Positions 35,533-44,413 are shown, counted from the stretch's first letter. The stretch: 64,000 bases of DNA from Pseudomonas fluorescens (GCF_000802965.1 NZ_JSAK01000020.1:166860-230859), one strand, 5' to 3'. The notes: generated from the letters alone by a model not told the origin. Program-made: numbers and translations.

Positions 35533-35584
35533 CAGCCTAAATCCTGGGCGCGTTGCCCAATACTAAACCATAGGCCAATTGTCC

Positions 35585-36643
35585 TTAAATCAACGACATT
35601 TGGCGACCCGGCGGACAGAAGGCTTCGCAGTCCAGGTTGAAACTTTCCCGATGATTGAGCCCCAGACGCTTGATGGTTTTGGCAAAGCGCTGCGCCAACA
35701 GGTCTGCAAAAGGGCCTTCGCCGCGCATCCGTGCGCCAAATCGACTGTCATAGAGCTCACCACCACGGCTCTGGCGAATCAGGCTCAGGACATGAGCAGC
35801 ACGTTGCGGATAGTGAGCGGCCAGCCATTCCTCGAACAGCGGCGCCACTTCCAGCGGCAAGCGCAGCATCATATAAGCAGCGCTCTGCGCCCCGGCCGCC
35901 TGGGCCTCGGTGAGAAGGTTTTCGAGTTCGCTGTCGTTGATCATCGGAATCATCGGTGAACACAGTACCCCCACCGGAATCCCTGCCTCACGCATGACCC
36001 TGATCGCCCGCAGCCGAGCCTTCGGTGCTGCGGCGCGAGGTTCGAGGATGCGTTTGAGTTCGTCGTCGAGGGTGGTCAGGCTGATCATCACCGCCACCAG
36101 TCTTTGGCTGGCAAGCTCGGTCAACAGATCCAGGTCTCGAAGTATCAGCGAGCCCTTGGTGACGATGGTCACCGGATGACGGTAGCGCAGCAGCACTTCA
36201 AGGGTTTGGCGGGTGATCTTGTACTCGCGTTCGATCGGCTGATAAGGATCGGTGTTGGAACCGAGATTGATCGGCGCGCATTGATAGCCGCGTTTGGAAA
36301 GCTGTTGCTCCAGCACATCCGTGGCGTTGGTCTTGGCGATCAATCGGGTTTCGAAATCCAGCCCCGGTGACATGTCCCAATAGGCGTGGCTGGGTCGCGC
36401 GTAGCAGTAGATGCAACCGTGCTCGCAACCTCGATAGGGATTGATCGAGCGATCAAAGGGCAGGTCCGGCGAGGTGTTGCGGGTAATGATGGTTTTCGCC
36501 GTCTCGATTCGCACCTCGGTGCCTTGAGTCATCGGCACTTCCTGATACCAGCCGTCATCCTCGGTCACCGAGCGATTGGGGGCGAAGCGGTTGTGCGGGT
36601 TGGTCGCGGTGCCGCGACCACGAGGGGGTAAGGGCGTTTGCAT
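35585..36643 (-). CDS. radical SAM protein (PA0069-like, SplB-related)
   Basis: 352 residues. The iron-sulfur motif is CEHGCIYCYARP (CxxxCxxC) near residue 85, followed by NLGSNTDPYQPIE and VTKGSLILRD, as in the radical SAM group that includes spore photoproduct lyase. The C-terminal Cys pair typical of true photoproduct lyase is not evident, so activity is unknown; nucleic-acid repair is a reasonable guess. The ATG of MQTPLPP (AAGGA upstream) is chosen over an upstream ATG. A LexA-type box lies 15 bases upstream, supporting an SOS role. Confidence 0.85.
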   Translation of the reverse strand: MQTPLPPRGRGTATNPHNRFAPNRSVTEDDGWYQEVPMTQGTEVRIETAKTIITRNTSPDLPFDRSINPYRGCEHGCIYCYARPSHAYWDMSPGLDFETRLIAKTNATDVLEQQLSKRGYQCAPINLGSNTDPYQPIEREYKITRQTLEVLLRYRHPVTIVTKGSLILRDLDLLTELASQRLVAVMISLTTLDDELKRILEPRAAAPKARLRAIRVMREAGIPVGVLCSPMIPMINDSELENLLTEAQAAGAQSAAYMMLRLPLEVAPLFEEWLAAHYPQRAAHVLSLIRQSRGGELYDSRFGARMRGEGPFADLLAQRFAKTIKRLGLNHRESFNLDCEAFCPPGRQMSLI

Positions 36644-36658
36644 GGAAGAGTCCTTATG

Positions 36659-36674
36659 CTGTATGTGCATACAG
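36659..36674 (-). promoter_or_regulatory. LexA (SOS) box
   Basis: CTGTATGTGCATACAG matches the gamma-proteobacterial SOS box CTGT-N8-ACAG, with 6-bp perfect arms. It sits 15 bases upstream of the radical SAM start, between promoter and ribosome-binding site. As I recall, the P. aeruginosa homolog PA0069 was reported in the LexA regulon. Confidence 0.8.
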
Positions 36675-36724
36675 TATCGCGGGATCTGTCGGCATGCCAC
36701 TGCCGTTCGGCACCTTTTTACTTT

Positions 36725-36758
36725 TATATGTTCAACAGGCAATTAACAGAAACATATA
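36725..36758. repeat. inverted repeat in the AT-rich intergenic region
   Basis: TATATGTT (36725-36732) and AACATATA (36751-36758), 18 bases apart, in the gap between the divergent radical SAM gene and the first AT-rich gene. A possible operator; nothing else ties it to a regulator. Confidence 0.4.
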
Positions 36759-36841
36759 AGGGCTGGTTTACATGTTAGGAATATAGGTATTGTTTTCTCG
36801 TAGTTAACATAATCGCGAATATCAATGAAAAGGATTTTACA

Positions 36842-37129
36842 ATGTCGTATTTTAATCGTCGTGGCATCTTTCTTCAAAAGCTTGGCCCTACCGTAGTTGA
36901 TCCCAATGAAGTATTGGTTTCGATGCAATTCGCTCTGAAAGAGTCAGGTCAGGATGAAGGTGACAAGTTGTTGGACTCCAGTATCTACATTGCGTCGTCT
37001 TACGATGGTGGAAAAACTTTCAGTATTAGCAAGGCGAAAGATGTAGATGGTGATGGCGACATCGATAATGAAGACAAGGCCAGAATGCTGGCGCTGGCCA
37101 AGGCCTATGCGAGTATCGTCAATCCATAA
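36842..37129 (+). CDS. unassigned small acidic protein with EF-hand/dockerin-like loop
   Basis: 95 residues, no signal peptide or membrane segment. I do not recognise the family. Residues 67-78 (DVDGDGDIDNED) form a textbook calcium-binding loop with Asp at positions 1, 3, 5 and 12, Gly at 6 and Ile at 8. A helix (KARMLALAKAYASIV) follows, as in one half of a dockerin repeat. N-terminal RRGIFLQKL and the SYDGGKTFSISK segment recur in the next gene (RRKGVYLQRV, SFDEGASFSVSK). AAGGA precedes the ATG. Codon use is visibly more AT-rich than in neighbouring genes, suggesting acquisition. Confidence 0.65.
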   Translation: MSYFNRRGIFLQKLGPTVVDPNEVLVSMQFALKESGQDEGDKLLDSSIYIASSYDGGKTFSISKAKDVDGDGDIDNEDKARMLALAKAYASIVNP

Positions 37130-37178
37130 CGGATTTTCCGGTTAAACGCAGCAGGGATGGTAGCCAGGGATAATTATC

Positions 37179-37766
37179 ATGTGGGAGCCCCGTAGAAAAG
37201 GCGTTTATCTTCAGCGAGTAGAAACCAATGAAAGTAATAAAATAATTATTAAATTGGTAAGAGCACAAACTGAAGATGCGGATGATCTGAAATGGTCTGA
37301 TCGCTTTGACAAAGTTACAGTCATGGTCTTGCGCATAAACACCGGTGGTGCCGAAGAGTACAGGCTCGATTTCGACCCGTGGTCGGACATAAATGTCATT
37401 CCGGACGGAAGCATTGATGAAAAAGATATCAGTGCAATCACTGAGCTGGGCTTTGCATTTTACCGTCAGTCAGTCATAAACCCGGAGTATGGAGTTTTTC
37501 TTTCTCGAAATTACCTCGATCTTGTAGAGGTATTTGATCCTGCAAAACCTGTTCAACCTGTCGGGCCTTTGAGACACGTGGTTGGAATTGAAGTGCTTGA
37601 TCTGGCGGATAGTGAGGAGCCAGAACTTGACTCTTCCTTTAACGCTGAATCTTTTGATGAAGGGGCGAGTTTTTCAGTCAGTAAAAATTATTCTTATACC
37701 TACAATTTCGAAGAAACGCCCGGTCTGGTAGACCTGGTCAAAGCCTTCTTCAAGCTGAAATTGTAA
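37179..37766 (+). CDS. unassigned acidic protein, two-module relative of the preceding gene product
   Basis: 195 residues, no signal peptide or membrane segment, family not recognised. The first half starts RRKGVYLQRV and has a dockerin-like loop DINVIPDGSIDEKD (70-83, two-residue insertion relative to the canonical loop) followed by a helix. The second half (about 135-195) repeats the end of the preceding protein: LDSSFNAESFDEGASFSVSK, then a helix, but without the Asp-rich loop. It lies 49 bases after its partner and shares its AT-rich codon use. Likely one small operon; function unknown. Confidence 0.65.
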   Translation: MWEPRRKGVYLQRVETNESNKIIIKLVRAQTEDADDLKWSDRFDKVTVMVLRINTGGAEEYRLDFDPWSDINVIPDGSIDEKDISAITELGFAFYRQSVINPEYGVFLSRNYLDLVEVFDPAKPVQPVGPLRHVVGIEVLDLADSEEPELDSSFNAESFDEGASFSVSKNYSYTYNFEETPGLVDLVKAFFKLKL

Positions 37767-37923
37767 GCCCGCGTCGCCTGAAGTCTGCCGGGTTCCCTGA
37801 CGATTCTGTCCCGTGAGCCCGGCAGCGTTTCACATTTCATTCACGCCTGCCTGACAGGCCTTTGACCGTTCAGGGCTGAAGCTGGCGCCAACATCCAACT
37901 CCTTCCCCAATGGTCAACCGAGC

Positions 37924-38568
37924 ATGTCCCTACCGCGCTTTATCACTACGATGTGCCTGTCGCTGGTCGCATTGATCACCCTGACACCTGCCTTTGCCGA
38001 CGACACTGCGCCGTCCCGTCCGGCAGAGTGGGCGCAACCGGTCGAGGTGCAATACAACCTGTTTCAAATGACGCCGACGCTATATCGCAGTGCACTGCCT
38101 GACAGTGGAGCAGTATCGCTACTGGAAAAACTCAAGGTCGGCACCGTGATCAGCTTTCTGCCGGAATCAGACTCAAGCTGGCTGTCGATACCCGGAATCG
38201 CTCTGGTGCAACTGCCCTATCGCACCAACCATGTGGATGACGCCGACATACTCAAAGCCCTGCGTGCCATTCAATCCGCCGAAGCCAACGGCCCGGTGCT
38301 GATGCATTGCAAACACGGGTCCGACCGCACGGGTCTGATCGCGGCGATGTACCGGGTGATTGTGCAGGGTTGGAGCAAGGAAGATGCGCTGAGTGAAATG
38401 ACTGAGGGTGGCTTTGGTGACAGCACGCATTTCCGGGACGGTGTCCGTTACATGATGCAGGCTGACATCGACAAGCTGCGTACTGCATTGGCTAACGGCG
38501 ATTGCAGCACGAGCCCGTTCGCGGCGTGTTCAATGAAGAATTGGTTCAAATCGGCGCATGTGGATTAG
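37924..38568 (+). CDS. periplasmic dual-specificity/tyrosine phosphatase, TpbA-like
   Basis: 214 residues with a signal peptide (about 1-25, ending AFA). The protein tyrosine phosphatase loop HCKHGSDRTG (His128-Cys129...Arg135) is intact, and a general-acid region with TNHVDDAD precedes it. In P. aeruginosa the periplasmic phosphatase TpbA restrains the diguanylate cyclase YfiN through YfiR and lowers biofilm. Here no yfi genes are adjacent, so this is a family assignment only. A strong terminator follows directly. Confidence 0.82.
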   Translation: MSLPRFITTMCLSLVALITLTPAFADDTAPSRPAEWAQPVEVQYNLFQMTPTLYRSALPDSGAVSLLEKLKVGTVISFLPESDSSWLSIPGIALVQLPYRTNHVDDADILKALRAIQSAEANGPVLMHCKHGSDRTGLIAAMYRVIVQGWSKEDALSEMTEGGFGDSTHFRDGVRYMMQADIDKLRTALANGDCSTSPFAACSMKNWFKSAHVD

Positions 38569-38572
38569 CAAA

Positions 38573-38601
38573 GCCTCCCACCGCATTGCGCGGTGGGAGG
38601 C
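38573..38601. terminator. bidirectional terminator
   Basis: GCCTCCCACCGC paired with GCGGTGGGAGGC, 5-base loop, followed by a short T run, between the convergent phosphatase gene and yheV. Confidence 0.8.
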
Positions 38602-38613
38602 AATTTTCGCTAC

Positions 38614-38901
38614 TCAGTGCTGCTCGTCAGGCTTTTTCTTCAGCTTCGGGTTGGGGAAAAACTGCACGGCCTGAACCTTGGCGTCTGGCACCTTCAGTGC
38701 GGCAGTGTTGACCCGGGTGCCCAATTCCTTGGGCACTGACAGACCTTGTTCATTCAATGTGTCGGAATAACCGCAGGCCACACACTCGCGGTGCGGCACG
38801 TCGTCTTCGCTCCACATCATCAACTTGTCCGGCTCGCTGCATGCCGGGCAGACCGCGCCGGCAATAAAGCGTCGTTTGGTAATCACGGGACCCTCACTCA
38901 T
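38614..38901 (-). CDS. yheV: YheV-family putative zinc-ribbon protein
   Basis: 95 residues. Two Cys-x-x-Cys pairs (VCPACSEPDK and ECVACGYSD) form a predicted zinc ribbon; the C-terminus is Lys/Pro-rich. The family is of unknown function and is conserved downstream of prlC. The start ATG overlaps the prlC stop (ATGA), so translation is coupled. Confidence 0.85.
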   Translation of the reverse strand: MSEGPVITKRRFIAGAVCPACSEPDKLMMWSEDDVPHRECVACGYSDTLNEQGLSVPKELGTRVNTAALKVPDAKVQAVQFFPNPKLKKKPDEQH

Positions 38902-40949
38902 GCTGCTGCGTCCTCACTCAGGCCGCTGTGGCGCAAGAGTGCGTCAATCGACGGCTCGCGGCCACGGAAGTCGACGAACAGCACCATTGGCTCCTGGGAA
39001 CCGCCGCGTGCCAGGATCGCTTCGCGGAACGCGCGACCGGTGTCGGCATTGAGCACGCCTTCTTCTTCGAATTTCGAGAAGGCGTCCGCCGACAATACTT
39101 CTGCCCACTTGTAGCTGTAGTAACCCGCCGCGTAACCGCCGGCGAAGATGTGGGCGAAGCTGTTAGGGAAACGGTTGTAGGCCGGTGGACGCATGACCGA
39201 AACCTCGTCACGCACACCTTCAAGCACCTGCAGCACACGGCGACCGTCGCCGTGGGTGGCGTGCAGTTCGAAGTCGAACAGCGAGAACTCCAGTTGGCGG
39301 ACCATCATCAGGCCGGACTGGAAGTTTTTCGCCGCGAGCATTTTGCCCAGCAGGTCCTGAGGCAGAGGCTCGCCGGTTTCATAGTGACCGGAAATCAGCG
39401 CCAGGCCTTCCGGCTCCCAGCACCAGTTTTCCATGAACTGACTCGGCAGCTCGACCGCATCCCAGGCCACGCCGTTGATACCGGATACGCCAGCATGTTC
39501 GACGCGGGTCAGCAGGTGATGCAGGCCATGACCGAACTCGTGGAACAACGTGGTGACTTCATCGTGGGTCAGCAGCGCAGGCTTGCCGCTGTCGGCCGGG
39601 GTGAAGTTGCAGACCAGGTTGGCCACCGGGCTTTGCAGCACGCCATCGGCGGTGCGGCGACGGTCGCGAGCGCCGTCCATCCAGGCACCGCCACGCTTGT
39701 TGGCGCGGGCATAAAGGTCGAAGAAGAAGCGTCCGACGTGCTGACCGTTTTCCTTGATCTCGAACAGGCGGACATCCGGGTGCCAGGTGTCGAAACCTTT
39801 CTGCTCGGTGATCTCGATGCCGTACAGGCGTTGCACGATGGCAAACAGGCCGCTCAGCACTTTATCGATAGGGAAGTAGGCGCGAAGGGCTTCCTGGGCA
39901 ACGCTGTAACGCTGCTCGCGAAGTTTCTCGCCATAGAAACCGCTGTCCCAGCTTTGCAGGTCCGGGCAGCCTTGTTCGGCGGCGTAAGCCTTGAGCTGTT
40001 GCAGATCCTGGGCTGCGAACGGCTTGCTGCGCTTGGCCAGATCGCGCAGGAAACTCAGCACCTGATCACTGGATTCGGCCATTTTTGTGGCCAGGCTCAG
40101 CTCCGAGAAACTGGCGAAGCCCAGTAGTTTTGCCAGCTCCTGACGCAGGTCGAGGATTTCTTCCATGACCGGGCCGTTATCGTTCTGACCGGCATTCGGG
40201 CCATGGTCCGACGCACGGGTGCAGTAGGCGGCGTAGACTTCTTCGCGCAGGGCGCGGTCGTGGGCGTAGGTCATCACCGCGTAGTAGCTCGGGAATTCCA
40301 GAGTGATCAGCCAGCCTTCGAGGTCTTTTGCCTGCGCAGCGGCGGCCATTTGTGCCTTGGCCGAATCGGTCAGGCCGGCGAGGGCTGCTTCATCGGTAAT
40401 GTGCTTGGTCCAGGCTTGAGTGGCGTCGAGCAATTGATTGGAGAAGCGGCTGCCGAGCTCGGACAGTTTGCTCTGCACTTCGGCGTAGCGCTTTTGCTCG
40501 GCTTCCGGCAGGTCGATACCCGACAGACGGAAGTCACGCAGGGAGTGTTCCAGGATAGTTTTTTGCGCCACGTCGAAACCGGCGGCTTCCGGGCTGTTGG
40601 CCAGCGCTTCGAAGGCCTGGAACAGTTCGCGGTTCTGGCCCATTTCGGTGGAATAGGCGCTCAAGGCTGGCAGGCACGACTCGTAGGCTTCACGCAGTTG
40701 AGCGCTGTTGCATACGGCGTTCAAATGGCTGACCGGACTCCAGGCAGCGCCGAGGCGGTCGTTGAGTTCGTCCATCGCCAACACCAGACCGGCCCACGTC
40801 GGCTGTTTGCCCTGGGTCTTGAGGATCTCGATAATGGCGGCGCGGTTGTCAGTCAGGATCTGTTCAATGGCCGGTTGCACATGCTCGGCACGGATCGCGG
40901 AGAACGGCGGCAGGTCGTAGGACTGCAAAAGAGGGTTGTTCACGCTCAC
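38898..40949 (-). CDS. prlC: oligopeptidase A (M3 metallopeptidase)
   Basis: 683 residues from a GTG start (SVNNPLLQ) with AAGG eight bases upstream, which matches the E. coli enzyme length; an ATG nine codons earlier (40976) is the alternative. The zinc-binding motif HEFGH is seen in TLFHEFGHGLHHLL, with the downstream Glu ligand in MENWCWEPEG. It degrades cytoplasmic oligopeptides, including cleaved signal peptides. Co-transcribed with yheV. Confidence 0.94.
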   Translation of the reverse strand: MSVNNPLLQSYDLPPFSAIRAEHVQPAIEQILTDNRAAIIEILKTQGKQPTWAGLVLAMDELNDRLGAAWSPVSHLNAVCNSAQLREAYESCLPALSAYSTEMGQNRELFQAFEALANSPEAAGFDVAQKTILEHSLRDFRLSGIDLPEAEQKRYAEVQSKLSELGSRFSNQLLDATQAWTKHITDEAALAGLTDSAKAQMAAAAQAKDLEGWLITLEFPSYYAVMTYAHDRALREEVYAAYCTRASDHGPNAGQNDNGPVMEEILDLRQELAKLLGFASFSELSLATKMAESSDQVLSFLRDLAKRSKPFAAQDLQQLKAYAAEQGCPDLQSWDSGFYGEKLREQRYSVAQEALRAYFPIDKVLSGLFAIVQRLYGIEITEQKGFDTWHPDVRLFEIKENGQHVGRFFFDLYARANKRGGAWMDGARDRRRTADGVLQSPVANLVCNFTPADSGKPALLTHDEVTTLFHEFGHGLHHLLTRVEHAGVSGINGVAWDAVELPSQFMENWCWEPEGLALISGHYETGEPLPQDLLGKMLAAKNFQSGLMMVRQLEFSLFDFELHATHGDGRRVLQVLEGVRDEVSVMRPPAYNRFPNSFAHIFAGGYAAGYYSYKWAEVLSADAFSKFEEEGVLNADTGRAFREAILARGGSQEPMVLFVDFRGREPSIDALLRHSGLSEDAAA

Positions 40950-41038
40950 GGTTGGCACCTTGGCTGGAAGAAACATGCGGCCATCTTAATTACAATCGAC
41001 GCTCACCGCAGCTATCAGCAACAGAGAGAAACCCTATC

Positions 41039-41584
41039 GTGAACCTTCGCAAGTATCAGAACCACACGCCGCTGCTCGGCAAAGGCGCTTTTGTCGACCG
41101 TTCGGCGGTGGTGATCGGTGACGTCGAGATCGGCGAAGACAGCTCAGTGTGGCCGCTGACGGTGATCCGCGGCGACATGCACCGTATCCGCATTGGTGCG
41201 CGCACCAGCGTGCAGGATGGCTGTGTTTTGCACATCACCCATGCCGGTCCGTTCAACCCCGAGGGTTTCCCGTTGCTGATCGGCGATGACGTGACCATCG
41301 CCCACAAAGTCATGCTGCACGGCTGTTCCGTGGGCAGCCGGGTGCTGATCGGCATGGGCAGTATCGTCATGGACGGCGCCGTGGTGGCGGATGACGTGAT
41401 TATCGGTGCCGGTAGTCTGGTGCCTCCCGGTAAACGCCTGGAAAGCGGCTTTCTTTATGTGGGCAGCCCGGTGAAACAGATTCGGCCGCTGACGGACAAG
41501 GAACAAGCCTTCTTCACCTACAGCGCGGCGAACTACGTGAAGCTCAAGGATCTGCATTTGGCCGAAGGCTACGACCAGATCTGA
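41039..41584 (+). CDS. gamma-class carbonic anhydrase-like protein (YrdA/PaaY family)
   Basis: 181 residues from a GTG start. Left-handed beta-helix hexapeptide repeats run from about residue 15 to 150. The metal ligand His residues are visible in CVLHITH and AHKVMLHGC. Some members hydrate carbon dioxide, others are inactive. It is divergent from prlC and 28 bases ahead of the HAD phosphatase gene, so the two probably form one transcript. Confidence 0.88.
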   Translation: MNLRKYQNHTPLLGKGAFVDRSAVVIGDVEIGEDSSVWPLTVIRGDMHRIRIGARTSVQDGCVLHITHAGPFNPEGFPLLIGDDVTIAHKVMLHGCSVGSRVLIGMGSIVMDGAVVADDVIIGAGSLVPPGKRLESGFLYVGSPVKQIRPLTDKEQAFFTYSAANYVKLKDLHLAEGYDQI

Positions 41585-41612
41585 AGCGTCCCACTATTGC
41601 CCAGGATTTTTC

Positions 41613-42263
41613 ATGCATTACCAAACCGTTTTGTTCGACCTTGATGGCACCCTGACCGACCCGCGCGAAGGCATTACGCGTTCGATTCAGTTTGCCTTGA
41701 GCAAACTGGGCATCGATGAGCCCGACCTGACCAAACTCGAGCATTTCATCGGTCCACCGTTGTTGCAGGCATTCATGCAGTTCTACGACTTCGACGAGCC
41801 GAAGGCCTGGGAGGCGGTGAATTTCTATCGCGAACGCTTCAAAGTCACCGGGTTGTACGAAAACCGCGTATTCGACGGCGTTACACCGCTATTGGAAACA
41901 CTTGGCGGACAAGGGCGACAGCTGTACATCGCGACTTCCAAGCCCTGGGTCTTCGCTCGGGAGATCGCCCGTCATTTCGACTTTGCCAAGCACTTCAAAG
42001 TGATTTACGGAAGCGAACTCGACGGCACCCGGACCAATAAAGTCGAACTGATCGCTCATTTGATCGCCGAGGAAGGACTGGATCCGACCAACACCCTGAT
42101 GATCGGCGACCGCAAGCACGATCTGATCGGTGCGCGCAGCAATGGGCTCGATGCGGCGGCAGTCGGCTACGGTTTTGGCAGCCGGGAAGAGTTGAGCGCT
42201 GAAGCGCCGGCGTATCACTTTGAAACGCTGGATGAGATGCATCAGGCGTTTTTGCAGGGCTGA
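41613..42263 (+). CDS. HAD-superfamily hydrolase, phosphoglycolate-phosphatase-like
   Basis: 216 residues. HAD motif I is DLDGTLTD, motif II Thr/Ser lies in YIATSKP, motif III Lys and motif IV MIGDRKHDLIGA are intact. The helical cap (about 20-80) matches the Gph/PyrP group. It acts on small phosphate esters in the cytoplasm; the exact substrate (2-phosphoglycolate or a nucleotide) is not decidable here. Confidence 0.85.
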   Translation: MHYQTVLFDLDGTLTDPREGITRSIQFALSKLGIDEPDLTKLEHFIGPPLLQAFMQFYDFDEPKAWEAVNFYRERFKVTGLYENRVFDGVTPLLETLGGQGRQLYIATSKPWVFAREIARHFDFAKHFKVIYGSELDGTRTNKVELIAHLIAEEGLDPTNTLMIGDRKHDLIGARSNGLDAAAVGYGFGSREELSAEAPAYHFETLDEMHQAFLQG

Positions 42264-42272
42264 TCAGTACGC

Positions 42273-42365
42273 CATCGCGGGCAAGCCCGCTCCCACAGAG
42301 TCCGTGTCAGCCAGACCTTTTTGGATAAATACCCAACTCCTGTGGGAGCGGGCTTGCCCGCGATG
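42273..42365. repeat. palindromic REP pair (GGGCTTGCCCGCGATG class)
   Basis: Inverted units CATCGCGGGCAAGCCCGCTC and CTGTGGGAGCGGGCTTGCCC around about 40 bases, between the convergent HAD and aminopeptidase genes. It belongs to a different REP subfamily from those at 14187 and 23124. Confidence 0.8.
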
Positions 42366-42373
42366 AGGACCTA

Positions 42374-43465
42374 TCAGCCACTGATGTTCTTTGATTCTGA
42401 CAACACTTTTAGCGCCACCTTGCGCTCATCTACGGGCAATACCCCCAGCTTCTGCGCAGCCGCATAAAACTTCACCCAATCGCGACCCTCCTTCTGGAAC
42501 AGCGCCGCAAACGCCGGCACCCACTGGTCGTACAGCCCAAACGGCAGCAACCGCGCATTGTTCATCGGCGCATTGATCCAAGCGTCATAACGTTTGTCCC
42601 CCGCCCATTGGCTGTCGCGCAACAGTCGGTATTCACCGCGCAATCGCTCGAACTCAGCAGCTTTGCGTTGACGCATTTGCTCAGCCGGCAATGGCTGGGC
42701 GTAGAGTTTTTCAAGGCGGGTTCGGCTGTCGAGAACCAGCTGAATGAACTGATCCCGTCGTTGCGCTTCGGCACCGTTGTCCGGAGGCAAGCTGCGGAAC
42801 GCACGCCACTGACGGGTGCCTTCCTGCTCAACGAAGGTGGCGAATGACTCGTTGAACTCGGTGTCGTCCTTCACATACACACGCTGGTGCGCCAGTTCGT
42901 GAAAGATCAGCGTGGCCAGCCGCTCATCGCCCCAACCCATCATCGAATTCATGATCGGGTCATTGAACCAGCCCAGCGTCGAATACGCCTCGACACCGCC
43001 GATCGACACGTCCATGCCTTGCAGACGCTGCAGCGCCGCCTCACCGCGGGCCGCGCTCTGGCTGTAATAACCGCGATAGGCCACGCAACCGGCGATGGGG
43101 AAGCAATGGTTCTGTGGCTTCAGGGAAAATTCCGGCGTGACGAACACGTTCCAGACGACGAAAGGCCGGCCGATGTCGGCGTACAAGCGGTAGCTTTGAT
43201 TGTCCGGCAGGTGCAGTTGTTGGCTGGCGAATGTCCGGGCTTTTTGCGATTGGGCCAGGTGCGCTCGCAGCTTTTGATCGCGTTGAGGGTCGGCGATAAC
43301 GCTGGATACCGGCTCCCGAGCCCGCAGCAATTGCAGCTGACCACTGGCCAGCTGACTGTAATAGCTGACGCTGGAACAACCGTTGAGCAACAAAAACAAC
43401 ACACCCGGAAACAAAACGCGCAAAACGCGATCAAGTAACCCAAGGCTTGGACGCGGCCTGATCAA
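42374..43465 (-). CDS. putative lipoprotein aminopeptidase (DUF2265 family)
   Basis: 363 residues with a lipoprotein signal (FLLLNGC, Cys about 29). The zinc metallopeptidase motif HELAH sits in LIFHELAHQRVY, followed by FNESFATFVEQEG with the third-ligand Glu. This matches the predicted aminopeptidase family PF10023. It is likely attached to a membrane facing the periplasm. The start appears to be TTG with AGGAA about ten bases upstream. Function is predicted only. Confidence 0.78.
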   Translation of the reverse strand: MIRPRPSLGLLDRVLRVLFPGVLFLLLNGCSSVSYYSQLASGQLQLLRAREPVSSVIADPQRDQKLRAHLAQSQKARTFASQQLHLPDNQSYRLYADIGRPFVVWNVFVTPEFSLKPQNHCFPIAGCVAYRGYYSQSAARGEAALQRLQGMDVSIGGVEAYSTLGWFNDPIMNSMMGWGDERLATLIFHELAHQRVYVKDDTEFNESFATFVEQEGTRQWRAFRSLPPDNGAEAQRRDQFIQLVLDSRTRLEKLYAQPLPAEQMRQRKAAEFERLRGEYRLLRDSQWAGDKRYDAWINAPMNNARLLPFGLYDQWVPAFAALFQKEGRDWVKFYAAAQKLGVLPVDERKVALKVLSESKNISG

Positions 43466-43524
43466 AATAAAAAATTCCTGGGGAGTCTGCTCGCAAGACT
43501 ATCCCGCTTGACTGGAGCTCCGCT

Positions 43525-43947
43525 ATGCGCAAGTTGATGCTGACGGGAGGCCTGCTGATGCTGGCCGGTTGTGCTGGTTTCGGAATCCCCCACCATGATC
43601 CGTCGCAAGCCTGGATCGATCTGGATTCGAAGCAGGAAAACTCGGCCCTGCAAGCCTTGGAGGTGGATAATAAGGCTGCCACCGATAAGCGCTATTTCGA
43701 GGTTCAGCCGGGCAGTCATGAACTGACGGTTCGCTACCAATTCCCGGTCCAGCCCACCAACATTGGCCCTGATGCCGAACCGCTATGGCGTGATTGCCAG
43801 ATGAATGTGAAATTCAGTGACTTCAACGCCGGTGAGCGCTATCAACTTCAAGCAGGCAATATCGGCTTTCGCCCTTGGGCCAAGCTTTACAACCAGCAGC
43901 GAAAAGTAATTGGCCAAGGAACCCCGGCGGGCTGTCAACGCACCTGA
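43525..43947 (+). CDS. small lipoprotein, first of a tandem pair
   Basis: 140 residues with lipobox LMLAGC (Cys16). The mature part has YFEVQPGSHELTVRYQF and FNAGERYQLQAGNIGFRPWAKLY, both matched closely in the next gene. No enzymatic motif. Two Cys residues (DCQ, GCQ) could form a disulfide. Function unknown; it is divergent from the aminopeptidase gene. Confidence 0.75.
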   Translation: MRKLMLTGGLLMLAGCAGFGIPHHDPSQAWIDLDSKQENSALQALEVDNKAATDKRYFEVQPGSHELTVRYQFPVQPTNIGPDAEPLWRDCQMNVKFSDFNAGERYQLQAGNIGFRPWAKLYNQQRKVIGQGTPAGCQRT

Positions 43948-43987
43948 TTGGCGCTATCCTGAATGTTCAATAGTCAGGACATTCATC

Positions 43988-44407
43988 ATGCGCAAGTTGA
44001 TGCTGTTGCTCGCTGCAAGCGTGGTGACTGGCTGTGCGAGTCCATTGCCGGCGGTCAATCCGCAGATGGCCTGGGTCGACTTTTCGACACCCTTCCCCAA
44101 TGACAAAATGTTGATGGCCGAGAGGCTGGATAACCAGCGATTGCGCGACGGGCGTTATTTCCAGGTGACTCCGGGTAGACACGAACTGACCGTGCGCTTC
44201 GATTTTGAAGTGCCGGGCGGGGGCTCGGACTTGTTCGGCGGGACTACTGAACGGCTGTGCTACATGATCATCAAGTACGATCATTTCGAAGCCGGTCAGC
44301 GTTATCTGCTGCAAGCCCGTTCCATGGCGTTCACCCCCGAAGCGCGCCTTTACAACGCCAAACGTCAAATCGTTGCCGAAGAAAGCCAGATCAACTGTGT
44401 GCCGTAA
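43988..44407 (+). CDS. small lipoprotein, second of a tandem pair
   Basis: 139 residues with lipobox VVTGC (Cys16). YFQVTPGRHELTVRFDF and FEAGQRYLLQARSMAFTPEARLY align with the preceding lipoprotein, so the two arose by tandem duplication; both even begin MRKLML. The ATG at 43988 is chosen because it directly precedes the signal peptide. It converges on a DUF1161 gene with only 6 bases between stop codons. Function unknown. Confidence 0.75.
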   Translation: MRKLMLLLAASVVTGCASPLPAVNPQMAWVDFSTPFPNDKMLMAERLDNQRLRDGRYFQVTPGRHELTVRFDFEVPGGGSDLFGGTTERLCYMIIKYDHFEAGQRYLLQARSMAFTPEARLYNAKRQIVAEESQINCVP

Positions 44408-44413
44408 GGCCCA

